A stretch of DNA of 64,000 nucleotides from JBGOTP01 sp963717075. Lineage in GTDB: Bacteria; Acidobacteriota; Vicinamibacteria; Vicinamibacterales; CAVVIG01. Shown here piece by piece: positions 38,036-45,676 of this stretch (its first letter is position 1; each line of letters starts with the position of its first letter). A model generated the notes under the pieces. It was not told the DNA's origin, did not search any database, and was given only the letters and a program-made list of their open reading frames with translations. Both the position numbers and the translations under genes were made by a program. The stretch covers positions 496,001-560,000 of the forward strand of contig CAVQVI010000010.1 of the NCBI GenBank assembly GCA_963717075.1. Direction: 5' to 3'.

Positions 38036-38476
38036 TCAACCCACCTTGATATCGATCGTCTGGGGCTTGGGCGCAGCCGTCTTCGGCAGCCGAATCTTCA
38101 GCACGCCATTCTTGAACTCCGCCTGAATGCCGGCTGGGTCGACAACGCCTGGAACGGTGAATCGCCGCACGAATTGTCCGTACTGCCGTTCAATGCGGTG
38201 GTACGTCTTACCTTTTTCCTCTTTGTCGAGCTTGCGTTCGCCCTCGATCGTCAGGACGCCGTCGTGGAGCTCGATCTTGATGTTTTCCTTCTTCACATCA
38301 GGGAGATCGACGGTGACGCCGTACTCCTTGTCGGTTTCCTCAATGTCGAGGGGCGGATTCCAGTCGCCGAATGACGGCTCGTCCTCCGCACGAAGCGGCG
38401 CCGCATTGAACATGCGGTTCAACCTCGCCTGGATCGCCTCCAACTCCCGGAACGGATTCGATCGGATGATGCTCAT
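38036..38476 (-). CDS. Hsp20 / alpha-crystallin small heat-shock protein
   Basis: ATG 38476, preceded by CAGGAGG, gives 146 residues. The N-terminal arm is MSIIRSNPFRELEAIQARLNRMF. The alpha-crystallin domain (about 42-135) reads PPLDIEETDKEYGVTVDLPDVKKENIKIELHDGVLTIEGERKLDKEEKGKTYHRIERQYGQFVRRFTVP, with the conserved GVLKIRLPK end. It holds unfolded proteins during stress without ATP. HspX, its counterpart in mycobacteria, is a main dormancy protein. Its promoter is the best sigma-54 match in the window. Confidence 0.95.
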   Translation of the reverse strand: MSIIRSNPFRELEAIQARLNRMFNAAPLRAEDEPSFGDWNPPLDIEETDKEYGVTVDLPDVKKENIKIELHDGVLTIEGERKLDKEEKGKTYHRIERQYGQFVRRFTVPGVVDPAGIQAEFKNGVLKIRLPKTAAPKPQTIDIKVG

Positions 38477-38508
38477 GGTGCCTCCTGATACTGGAGTCTC
38501 TGGCCACT

Positions 38509-38523
38509 GCAATGGTCTCGCCA
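38509..38523 (-). promoter_or_regulatory. Candidate sigma-54 promoter of hsp20
   Basis: TGGCGAGACCATTGC followed by A keeps the TGGC, G7, A8 and TTGCA positions of the -24/-12 consensus. The start is predicted near 38498, giving a 22-nt leader that contains CAGGAGG. Confidence 0.6.
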
Positions 38524-38600
38524 CACCAGACCGGCACCAGACAGCCTGCCTTCGAGTAACGGGCTAATCCATCATAACGAGAGTTTCCACCGATGCCTGC

Positions 38601-38633
38601 GAAATTTTCCCCGCATCGGGTTGCGATTCCCTT
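38601..38633 (-). promoter_or_regulatory. Candidate activator site (UAS 3) shared by hsp20 and the divergent Usp gene
   Basis: TGCGGGGAAAATTTCGC in hsp20 orientation (38601-38617) is nested in a CCGATGC...GCATCGG inverted repeat (38592-38621). A second GGGAATCGC lies at 38625-38633. It is centred about 110 bp before the hsp20 start and about 64 bp before the Usp start. Confidence 0.5.
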
Positions 38634-38645
38634 CTGGACGCGAGA

Positions 38646-38660
38646 TGGTACTAAGCTTGC
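38646..38660 (+). promoter_or_regulatory. Candidate sigma-54 promoter of the 38676 Usp gene
   Basis: TGGTACTAAGCTTGC fits TGG-N8-TTGC with A and C at -24 positions 5 and 6. Transcription should start near 38672, 4 nt before ATG 38676. Confidence 0.5.
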
Positions 38661-38675
38661 GTTGGGCGGAACAGA

Positions 38676-39605
38676 ATGAATACCACCAAGCATCGCTGGT
38701 TTCGCAACATCCTATGTCCCGTCGACTTTTCCACCGATGCTGGCACAGCGCTTCGCTTCGCGGCTGCCGTGGCTCAGCGTGGTGGAGGACACGTCACGGT
38801 CTTGTTCGTCAACGATCCGCTCCTGGTCGCCGCGGCTAGCGTCGCCTACGATGAACGGGTGCTGGCCGAGACAACGGAGAGCGAACTGCGGCGGTTCGTG
38901 GAACGCAGCGTCGGCCCGACGCGAGCGATGACCGTCAAGGCGCATGTGGCGTTTGGTGATCCGGCTCGCGAGATTCACAAAACCGCGCGCCGCTTGCGCT
39001 GTGATTTGGTTGTGCTGGGCTCGCGCGGCCTCGGCCGTGCGGGGAAGCTCTTCTTTGGATCGACCGCGGAGCGTGTACTGCGTCATGCAACGGTGCCGAC
39101 GCTCGTCGTTCCGCGCGCCGCGGGCCGGAGTGGCGCACCCGCTCGCTCATGGCCCACGCGTTTGCTTGCCGCCGTAGTACTGGGGAAGCACGCGGCCGCC
39201 GACGTCCGCGCCGCGAGCAGCGTCGCGCAGTGGTTCAAATCGCACATGCTGCTCGTCACCGTCCTCGCGTCGGCTCAGACGCCATCCTGGCTGCGACTTC
39301 GGGCCGGCGACGACGATCGCGCGCGTGTTGTCGCCGCGCGGACGACATTGCAGGCGCTCGCCGCGCGCACGGGCCGCAAGGCGGTCGTCGTTCGCGTGCT
39401 CCTCGGCGATCCCGCCGATCAGATTGCGTCCACAGCAATCGACACGCAAGCGGGCCTGATCGTGGTCCGGCTCCGTCCGTCGGACCGACTGCTCGGGGCA
39501 CGACAGGGTTCGGTGACGTACCGCGTGTTGTCCCGTGCCGCCATGCCGGTTCTCGCGCTCGCCGAACACCCGGTCGCGGTCCGCCCGGCCCCTCCTGCGC
39601 GCTAA
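38676..39605 (+). CDS. Universal stress protein, tandem UspA domains (second degenerate)
   Basis: The 309-residue protein has two Usp domains. Domain 1 (NILCPVDFSTDAGTALRFAAAVAQRGGGHVTVLFV) keeps an ATP loop, GSRGLGRAGKLFFGSTAERVLR. Domain 2 has RLRPSDRLLGARQGSVTYRVLSR, which lost the first glycines and may not bind ATP. Most Usp pairs of this build act in growth arrest. The gene is divergent from hsp20 and shares the UAS region with it. Confidence 0.9.
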   Translation: MNTTKHRWFRNILCPVDFSTDAGTALRFAAAVAQRGGGHVTVLFVNDPLLVAAASVAYDERVLAETTESELRRFVERSVGPTRAMTVKAHVAFGDPAREIHKTARRLRCDLVVLGSRGLGRAGKLFFGSTAERVLRHATVPTLVVPRAAGRSGAPARSWPTRLLAAVVLGKHAAADVRAASSVAQWFKSHMLLVTVLASAQTPSWLRLRAGDDDRARVVAARTTLQALAARTGRKAVVVRVLLGDPADQIASTAIDTQAGLIVVRLRPSDRLLGARQGSVTYRVLSRAAMPVLALAEHPVAVRPAPPAR

Positions 39606-39725
39606 CGAGCGCCGAATTGTGGCCTCGTCCTCAACCATTGAGCGGTAACTGTCGGCAACTCGTCGACAGTGTGGCGCCCGCCGGAGCGCTGGAGTATCGT
39701 TGCCCGACATCGATGAAGCACGCAC

Positions 39726-40043
39726 ATGCCTGATACATCGACGCACATCCGGAATCTTGCGCAGGCCGTTCTCAACGCGAGTCGTCCTCGACCATTCCTT
39801 AAGGCCGTTCGGGCCTTCACGGCCGTGCTCGACGATGTCCCGAACTCCGCGGTGTCTGAATGGTCCCCGCAGACGCTCGCCGCGCTGCGTACGGCCGCGG
39901 AAGCGGTTGTGGACGCTATCGAACAGCAGATTGCCGATGCCGAGGCCGGGTCGTTTCAGCGAGAACTGGCAGCAGCCGTGTATGAGGTTCGCCGGTCACT
40001 CGAGGAAATCGACAAATGGGAGCGCCATTATCTGGGGACCTAG
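39726..40043 (+). CDS. Small helical hypothetical protein at the end of the stress island
   Basis: The 105-residue product (IRNLAQAVLNASRPRPFLKAVRAFTAVLDDVPNSAVSEWSPQTLAALRTAAEAVVDAIEQQIADAEAGSFQRELAAAVYEVRRSLEEIDKWERHYLG) is mostly alpha-helical and has no signal or membrane segment. I do not know the family. Upstream, at 39691-39704, TGGAGTATCGTTGC is a near miss of the island's promoter type, one base short. Co-regulation is possible but unproven. Confidence 0.55.
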   Translation: MPDTSTHIRNLAQAVLNASRPRPFLKAVRAFTAVLDDVPNSAVSEWSPQTLAALRTAAEAVVDAIEQQIADAEAGSFQRELAAAVYEVRRSLEEIDKWERHYLGT

Positions 40044-40157
40044 TGGAGAATTCCCTGAATTCGGGCAGGCGCAGACACGCGTATCCGCGCTCCTGTCGCG
40101 CCTGGCTAACAACCCGGGTGAGAAATGAAGGATCGCGACGGGAGGCGGGAAGGCGCC

Positions 40158-40646
40158 TCAAAGCGCCGTGTCGCGCGCGACCTGTTGCGCCAGCTCTGCT
40201 CGATAGGCCTGCAGCTTCCCGCGCAAATCCGGGCGCGACGTCGCGAGGATGGCGACGGCGAGCAGCCCGGCGTTCGCGGCACCCGCCGGGCCGATGGCCA
40301 CGGTCGCCACTGGCACCCCTTTCGGCATCTGCACGGTGGCCAGCAGCGAGTCCAGACCATTCAAGACGCTCAACATGGGGACGCCAATCACGGGGATGAC
40401 GGTGTGAGCGGCGACAACTCCCGCCAGATGCGCAGCGCCGCCGGCGCCCGCGATAATCACCTGAATCCCCCGCTCGACGGCGGTCGACGCGTAGTCGGTC
40501 GTCATGGCCGGCGATCGATGGGCCGACATGACTCTCGATTCGTGTGCGACGTCGAAACGGGTCAGCATCTCACTGGCCTGATTCATCGTCTCCCAGTCCG
40601 AACTGCTGCCCATGATGATCCCGACGAGTGGACGCGGGTCTGCCAT
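40158..40646 (-). CDS. purE: N5-carboxyaminoimidazole ribonucleotide mutase
   Basis: The 162-residue class I PurE moves the carboxylate of N5-CAIR to C4 in purine synthesis. The N-terminal GIIMGSSSDWETMNQASEML and SAHRSPAMT motifs hold the active-site Ser and His. GAGGAAHLAGVVAAHTVIPVIGVPM is the second conserved block. PurK, its usual partner, is not next to it. The start codon ATG 40646 has TACAAT 8 nt upstream, a leaderless arrangement. Confidence 0.95.
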   Translation of the reverse strand: MADPRPLVGIIMGSSSDWETMNQASEMLTRFDVAHESRVMSAHRSPAMTTDYASTAVERGIQVIIAGAGGAAHLAGVVAAHTVIPVIGVPMLSVLNGLDSLLATVQMPKGVPVATVAIGPAGAANAGLLAVAILATSRPDLRGKLQAYRAELAQQVARDTAL

Positions 40647-40654
40647 AGAGACAC

Positions 40655-40678
40655 ATTGTAGCCGCCCGGAAGTAGAAT
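40655..40678. promoter_or_regulatory. Back-to-back -10 boxes of purE and the M16 peptidase gene
   Basis: TACAAT (minus strand, 40655-40660) ends 8 nt before the purE ATG, and TAGAAT (plus strand, 40673-40678) ends 6 nt before ATG 40685. The two boxes are only 12 bp apart in the 38-bp gap, so the promoters must overlap and may exclude each other. Confidence 0.5.
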
Positions 40679-40684
40679 CGGGCC

Positions 40685-42061
40685 ATGAGAGCCGCCGCCC
40701 TCGTCCTGCTCACTCTTGTCTTGGCCGGGCGGGCACCCCTGCTCGCGCAGACGCCGGCCCCTCCGCCGCTGCAAATCCCTTACACACAGTTCACGCTGCC
40801 AAACGGTCTGCACGTGATCCTCCACGAGGATCACACGGTGCCACTCGCTTACGTGAACGTGCTATACGACGTTGGATCGGCGCGCGAGGTGCCCGGGCGC
40901 ACCGGGTTCGCGCACCTCTTCGAGCACCTCATGTTCATGGGCTCTGGACACGCGAAGTATGGCGTCTTCGATCAATCGCTCCAGGCCGCTGGCGGAACGA
41001 ACAACGCCAGTACCAGCACCGATGTCACGAACTACTGGATCATGGTGCCCTCTTCGGCGCTCGACCTCGCGTTATTCCTCGAGTCGGATCGGATGGGGTA
41101 TCTGCTGGACTCGATGACGCCGCAGATCCTCGACGCGCAGCGTGACGTCGTGAAGAACGAGCGGCGCGAACGGATCGAGAACACGCCGTACGGCTCGGCA
41201 TCCGTCACATTGGAGGAGATGCTCTACCCGAAGGGTCACCCGTATCATTGGCCGGTCATCGGGTACATGGAGGATCTCACCGCCGCGGGCTACGACGACG
41301 TGACGGCATTTTTCAGGAAATACTACGCCCCGTCGAACGCGAGCCTCGTTGTGGCTGGCGACATTGAGCCCGCCGCCACGCGGAGGCTCGTCGAGAAGTG
41401 GTTCAGCGACGTGAAAAGCGGCCCGGCCCCGGAGCCGGTGACAATCCCTGGCGTCCGATTGACGGGCGTCCAGAAGCGCACGATCACTGATCGCGTGGAA
41501 CTGCCTCGCCTCCACCTCGCCTGGTTGACCCCCCGCCACTTCGAGCCCGGTGATTCGGCGCTCGACGTGGCCGCCAACGTGCTGAGCGGCGGCAAGAACT
41601 CGCGCCTCTTCAAGCGACTCGTGTACGACATGCAGATCGCGCAGGACGTCAGTGCCTTTCAAGTCTCGCGCAATCTCTCCTCGTACTTTCTGATCGAAGC
41701 CACGCCCAGACCCGGCCACACCGTGGAGGAACTCCAGAAAGCCATCGACGAAGAACTGGCCAAGCTTCGCAACGAGGCGCCGTCGGCGCACGAGGTCCAG
41801 CGCGCCATCAATCAGTACGAGGCGTCGTTCTACGACGGCCTGGAGCGGCTCGGCGGCCACCACGGCGGCAAAGCCGACCAGATGAACGCCTACTACCTGC
41901 AGACAGGCAACCCCGACTGGTTCAACGAGGACCTCGCGCGGTACCGATCGCTGTCACCGTCCGATGTCCGGGCAGCGGTCGAAAAGTTCCTGCCACCGGA
42001 CCGGCGCGTTGAGCTGACCGTTGTTCCCGAACGGCCGGGTGACGGTCAGCAGCAGCGGTAA
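40685..42061 (+). CDS. M16 family zinc peptidase, catalytic subunit
   Basis: The 458-residue protein has a signal peptide (about 1-22) and the inverted zinc motif H77-L-F-E80-H81 in GRTGFAHLFEHLMFMGS. The downstream Glu ligand lies in NERRERIENTPYG (about residue 157). Two M16 domains follow, with SLVVAGDIEPAATRRLVEKWF between them. It should be the active half of a two-subunit processing peptidase; the second gene 141 bp behind it lacks the zinc motif. The start has TAGAAT 6 nt upstream. Confidence 0.93.
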   Translation: MRAAALVLLTLVLAGRAPLLAQTPAPPPLQIPYTQFTLPNGLHVILHEDHTVPLAYVNVLYDVGSAREVPGRTGFAHLFEHLMFMGSGHAKYGVFDQSLQAAGGTNNASTSTDVTNYWIMVPSSALDLALFLESDRMGYLLDSMTPQILDAQRDVVKNERRERIENTPYGSASVTLEEMLYPKGHPYHWPVIGYMEDLTAAGYDDVTAFFRKYYAPSNASLVVAGDIEPAATRRLVEKWFSDVKSGPAPEPVTIPGVRLTGVQKRTITDRVELPRLHLAWLTPRHFEPGDSALDVAANVLSGGKNSRLFKRLVYDMQIAQDVSAFQVSRNLSSYFLIEATPRPGHTVEELQKAIDEELAKLRNEAPSAHEVQRAINQYEASFYDGLERLGGHHGGKADQMNAYYLQTGNPDWFNEDLARYRSLSPSDVRAAVEKFLPPDRRVELTVVPERPGDGQQQR

Positions 42062-42202
42062 GCCACGAAAAGCACGAAGAACACGAAGACATGACACAAC
42101 GATCAGCGCAGAGCTCGCAGAGGACGCAGAGTCGAAAACGATTCGCGGTCCCTGCGGTCTCTGCGTCTCACGTCGTGATCCCGGCTGAGGACTGAAAGCC
42201 TT

Positions 42203-43645
42203 ATGACGATGCGTCATTCGCTTATCGCCTGTGTTCTGTGTGCCGCGACCCTTGGCGCGCAGGCGCCCGACCGGAGCAAGCAGCCGGTACCGGGGCCGGC
42301 GCCGGCGCTGAAACTCCCCGCAGTCCAGAAGCGGCAGCTGACCAATGGCCTGCCTGTGTGGATTGTCGAGCTGCACGAAGTGCCCGTCGTTCAGGTGAAT
42401 CTCATCGTGACAAGCGGGAGCGCCGACGACCCGGCCGGCAAGTACGGCGTCGCCAGTATGACGGCGGCCATGCTGGAAAACGGCGCGGGTTCGCGCTCCG
42501 CGCTCGATATCGCAGATGCGATTGATTTTCTCGGGGCCAGCCTCGAAACGACGAGCGGAAGTGATGTCACGGCGGTCAGGCTCCACACGCCAGTCGCCAG
42601 GCTCACCGATGCGCTCCCGATCATGGCCGATGTCGCGCTTCGGCCGGCCTTTCCGAAAGACGAGCTCGAACGGCTGCGTCAGGATCGGCTGACCAGCATC
42701 ATTCAGGCGAGAAAGGATCCCGGATCGATCGCGGGCCTCGCCTTCTCGCGCGTTCTGTACGGAACCGGCCATCGCTTCGGCACCGCGATCATGGGCACTG
42801 CGGGAACCATTCGAGCAATGACTGCCGACGATCTGCGCGCGTTCTACACGGCGAGATTCAGGCCCGGCAACGCCACGCTGCTCGTCGTTGGCGACATCGC
42901 CCCGCACACAGTACTGCCGCTGCTCGAAACCCACTTCGGGAAGTGGAAGCCGCAGGGCGCCGCGCCCCAGCATGTCGCCTTTCCCGAGCCACGGGCCGCG
43001 GGACCGCGCGAAGTGTTTTTGGTGGACATGCCAGGCGCCCCCCAGTCGCAGATCCGTATCGGCTCGGTGGGCGTGCCGCGGTCGACCCCTGACTTCTTCC
43101 CAATCCAGATCATGAACACCGTGCTTGGTGGCGCGTTCTCATCGCGGCTCAACATGAACCTCCGCGAGGACAAGGGTTACACCTACGGCGCTTCGTCGGT
43201 GTTCGACATGCGCGTGGCGGCAGGGCCGTTCTCCGCGGCCGCTGGCGTGCAGACCGACAAGACAGCCGAGTCCCTGAAGGAGTTCTTCAAAGAGCTGAAC
43301 GGAATTCTTCAGCCGATTCCGGCCGAGGAGCTTACGCGCGCGAAGAATTACGTCGCCCTTCGATTTCCTGAGCGGTTCGAGACAACGGGCGACATCTCTG
43401 CCAACCTGGAGAATCTGGTAGTGTATCGCCTTCCCGACGACTACTTCTCGACGTACGTGCAGAACATCCAGTCCGTCACCGCCGCCGACGCGCAGCGTGT
43501 CGCACAGAAGCACATTCTGCCGGATCGCCTGGCAGTTGTCGTGGTTGGCGATCAGAAAGTGATCGAACCAGGTATCCGCGCGCTCAACCTCGGACCGGTC
43601 AGGTCGCTCACGATTGAAGAGATCTTCGGCCCACCTCCCAGATGA
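42203..43645 (+). CDS. M16 family peptidase-like protein, non-catalytic subunit
   Basis: The 480-residue protein is exported (signal peptide about 1-23) and has the M16 fold, but the HxxEH position reads VASMTAAMLENGAG: no zinc ligands remain. LLVVGDIAPHTVLPLLETHFGKW and the Arg/Tyr-rich C-terminal segment GYTYGASSVFDMRVAAGPFSA are the substrate-binding parts of such partners. It should pair with the preceding zinc-bearing subunit. The 141-bp gap between the two has CACGAAGAACACGAAG and CGCAGAG simple repeats. Confidence 0.9.
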   Translation: MTMRHSLIACVLCAATLGAQAPDRSKQPVPGPAPALKLPAVQKRQLTNGLPVWIVELHEVPVVQVNLIVTSGSADDPAGKYGVASMTAAMLENGAGSRSALDIADAIDFLGASLETTSGSDVTAVRLHTPVARLTDALPIMADVALRPAFPKDELERLRQDRLTSIIQARKDPGSIAGLAFSRVLYGTGHRFGTAIMGTAGTIRAMTADDLRAFYTARFRPGNATLLVVGDIAPHTVLPLLETHFGKWKPQGAAPQHVAFPEPRAAGPREVFLVDMPGAPQSQIRIGSVGVPRSTPDFFPIQIMNTVLGGAFSSRLNMNLREDKGYTYGASSVFDMRVAAGPFSAAAGVQTDKTAESLKEFFKELNGILQPIPAEELTRAKNYVALRFPERFETTGDISANLENLVVYRLPDDYFSTYVQNIQSVTAADAQRVAQKHILPDRLAVVVVGDQKVIEPGIRALNLGPVRSLTIEEIFGPPPR

Positions 43646-43807
43646 GCATCACCACGGGACGCTCGCAGAACCTCCGGAGCATTCGTCGTCCTCCCACCAA
43701 ATCACGAACGGCAGCCCGCCAGACCGCGGCGACCAACACTCGCGGACGAGTCAAAGACGACAACCGCAGAACTCGCAGAAATCGCTGAAAACGCGGGCTC
43801 ACAAGGC
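43646..43807. other. Intergenic low-complexity stretch between convergent genes
   Basis: The 162 bp contain CGCAGAACTCGCAGAAATCGC-like simple sequence, like the gap at 42.1 kb, and no gene or clear terminator hairpin. Confidence 0.4.
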
Positions 43808-45472
43808 TCAGCGCAGTGAAGTTGTGTTGTCCCCATCCCTTCCCAGCAGGCTGATCGCCATGCCCACGACCACCACGACGACGGCGCCGATCAGGTTGTG
43901 CCAGAGGAAGGCGATGGGCGTCGTGAACGCCACCGTGAGGACGACCGCCATACCGGCCAGCAGTCCCCAGAACGCTCCAACAGCGGTTGCGCGTTTCGTC
44001 AGCATCGCCAGCATGAACACGCCAAGAAGCGAACCATAGAAGAAAGACCCGTAGCGATTCACGACTTCAATGAGCGACCCCTGGTCCGCGGCGTACATCG
44101 CGACGCCGGCCGCAAACAGCCCCCAGGCCATCGTCGCCAGCTTCGACACGCGCAGATAGTGTCCCTCGCTTGCCTGCCGGACGAAGTAGCGCTGATAGAA
44201 GTCGAAAATCGTCGCCGTCGCCAGCGCATTCAACTCGCCGGAGGCCGCGGACATCGCCGCCGCGAGAATCGCGGCGACCATCAGTCCAACGAGTCCAATG
44301 GGCATCCGCGTCGTAATGAACGTCGGGAATACATAGTTGACATCGGTGTAGCGTTCGTCGCCGCTCACCTCTTTGACAATCGCTGCCGCTCTCGTCCGCA
44401 CGTCCCGGACCTTGGCGTCGGCCTCGAGAAACGCCGCGCGATTGTCCTCTCGCGCCGCCCGGCGCCGTTCCTCGGAGACGGCGTCGAACTCCTGACGGAG
44501 CCGCGCGTACTCCGGCGCCCGCGGTCCGCGATCAATCTGCGCGTCGTGGGACCGATTGAACAGCATAGGCGCTGGCTGGAAGAGATAGAAGACAAACACC
44601 AGCACACCGGTGCCGAGGATGAGGAGTTGCAGCGGAATCTTCACGAACCCGCTCATCAGGAGCGACCGGCGCCCTTCATCCTCGGATTTCGCAGTGAGGT
44701 ACCGCTGAACCTGACTCTGATCGCAGCCGAAATACGCCAGCATCAGAAACAGGCCGCCGATCATGCCGGACCAGATCGTGTAGGTTTCGCGCACATCGAA
44801 CTGGAAGTCGACGGCTTTCAACCGCCCGGTCGCACCGGCAAGATGCATCGCCTGACCGAAGCTCACCTCACGCGTGATGCCAGTCACGAGAATGGCGACC
44901 GCCGCCGCCATGCCGCCGACAACGAGAAACATCTGCTTCACGTCGGTCCAGGCGACAGCCTGGACGCCCCCGACGGTCGTAAAGAAAATCATCGGCAGGC
45001 AGATCACGATCACGGTGGCGGGGACCTCCCAACCAAGAATCGAGGAGATCACCACCGCCGGCGCCGCCAGCGTGACGCCCAGGGATGCTGCGCGGCCCAG
45101 GAGAAACAGCACGCTGGCCGCCGATCGCGTCCGAGCATCGAAGCGCCGCTCGAGGTACTCGTAGGCGGTGTACACCTTCGCCCGGTGAAAGAACGGCACG
45201 ACCGTCATCGACAGCAGGATCATCGCCAGCGGCAGACCGAAGTAGAACTGGACGAAGCGCAGTCCCGTCGCGTACGCCTGGCCTGTGGTGCCCACAATAG
45301 TCACCGCACTCATCTGAGTCGCCATGACGGACAGCCCAACCGCCCACCACGGCAGTGATCGGTTACCCAGAAAGTAGCCCTCGACCTTGTCGGTCCCCTT
45401 CGAACGGCGCAAGCCATCAACGACCACCCAGAGGATGTAGATGATGACGACGGCCCAGTCCAGTGGATGCAT
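43808..45472 (-). CDS. Sodium:solute symporter (SSS family)
   Basis: The 554-residue protein has about 13 membrane segments. The family features are DKVEGYFLGNRSLPWWAVGLSVMATQMSAVTIVGTTGQAY (sodium site region) and YLERRFDARTRSAAS. A large hydrophilic loop (about 290-370, rich in Arg, Glu and Ala) is an insertion seen in some members. It imports an unknown solute with Na+. The leader is occupied by TAATCCC repeats that end 3 nt before ATG 45472, leaving no Shine-Dalgarno sequence. Confidence 0.92.
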   Translation of the reverse strand: MHPLDWAVVIIYILWVVVDGLRRSKGTDKVEGYFLGNRSLPWWAVGLSVMATQMSAVTIVGTTGQAYATGLRFVQFYFGLPLAMILLSMTVVPFFHRAKVYTAYEYLERRFDARTRSAASVLFLLGRAASLGVTLAAPAVVISSILGWEVPATVIVICLPMIFFTTVGGVQAVAWTDVKQMFLVVGGMAAAVAILVTGITREVSFGQAMHLAGATGRLKAVDFQFDVRETYTIWSGMIGGLFLMLAYFGCDQSQVQRYLTAKSEDEGRRSLLMSGFVKIPLQLLILGTGVLVFVFYLFQPAPMLFNRSHDAQIDRGPRAPEYARLRQEFDAVSEERRRAAREDNRAAFLEADAKVRDVRTRAAAIVKEVSGDERYTDVNYVFPTFITTRMPIGLVGLMVAAILAAAMSAASGELNALATATIFDFYQRYFVRQASEGHYLRVSKLATMAWGLFAAGVAMYAADQGSLIEVVNRYGSFFYGSLLGVFMLAMLTKRATAVGAFWGLLAGMAVVLTVAFTTPIAFLWHNLIGAVVVVVVGMAISLLGRDGDNTTSLR

Positions 45473-45475
45473 TCA

Positions 45476-45510
45476 GGGATTAGGGATTAGGGATTAGGGA
45501 TTGGGGATTG
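45476..45510. repeat. Tandem heptad repeat (GGGATTA)5 in the symporter leader
   Basis: Five 7-bp units, three GGGATTA and two GGGATTG, lie directly before the symporter start and occupy the place of the ribosome site. Confidence 0.9.
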
Positions 45511-45529
45511 CTTGGGAAACTCGCGCGGG

Positions 45530-45613
45530 CTATGAGAAGGCTTGGCCGATGAGCCACAAGGCGGCAATGATGGCCACCTCGAGAAGAACAACCTGCACGT
45601 AGGTGCGCGTCAC
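45530..45613 (-). CDS. 27-residue single-pass membrane micro-protein upstream of the symporter
   Basis: GTG 45613 opens 27 codons, VTRTYVQVVLLEVAIIAALWLIGQAFS, that form one membrane helix. TACT of a TATACT box lies 6 nt upstream, so it would be read leaderless. It ends 57 bp before the symporter ATG. Tiny membrane proteins of this kind are often found next to SSS transporters and may be accessory subunits. It is short, so confidence is limited. Confidence 0.5.
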   Translation of the reverse strand: MTRTYVQVVLLEVAIIAALWLIGQAFS

Positions 45614-45619
45614 AGAGGG

Positions 45620-45669
45620 AGTATAGCGAAGGTTCACGGGTCCAGGGCGAACCCTGGACCTCCTATAAT
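45620..45669. promoter_or_regulatory. Divergent promoters flanking a palindrome, micro-protein and M20 peptidase
   Basis: TATACT (minus, 45620-45625) and TATAAT (plus, 45664-45669) point outward, 6 and 7 nt before their start codons. Between them lies the perfect palindrome GTCCAGGGCGAACCCTGGAC (45640-45659), covering both -35 regions. Confidence 0.5.
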
Positions 45670-45676
45670 CCTGATC

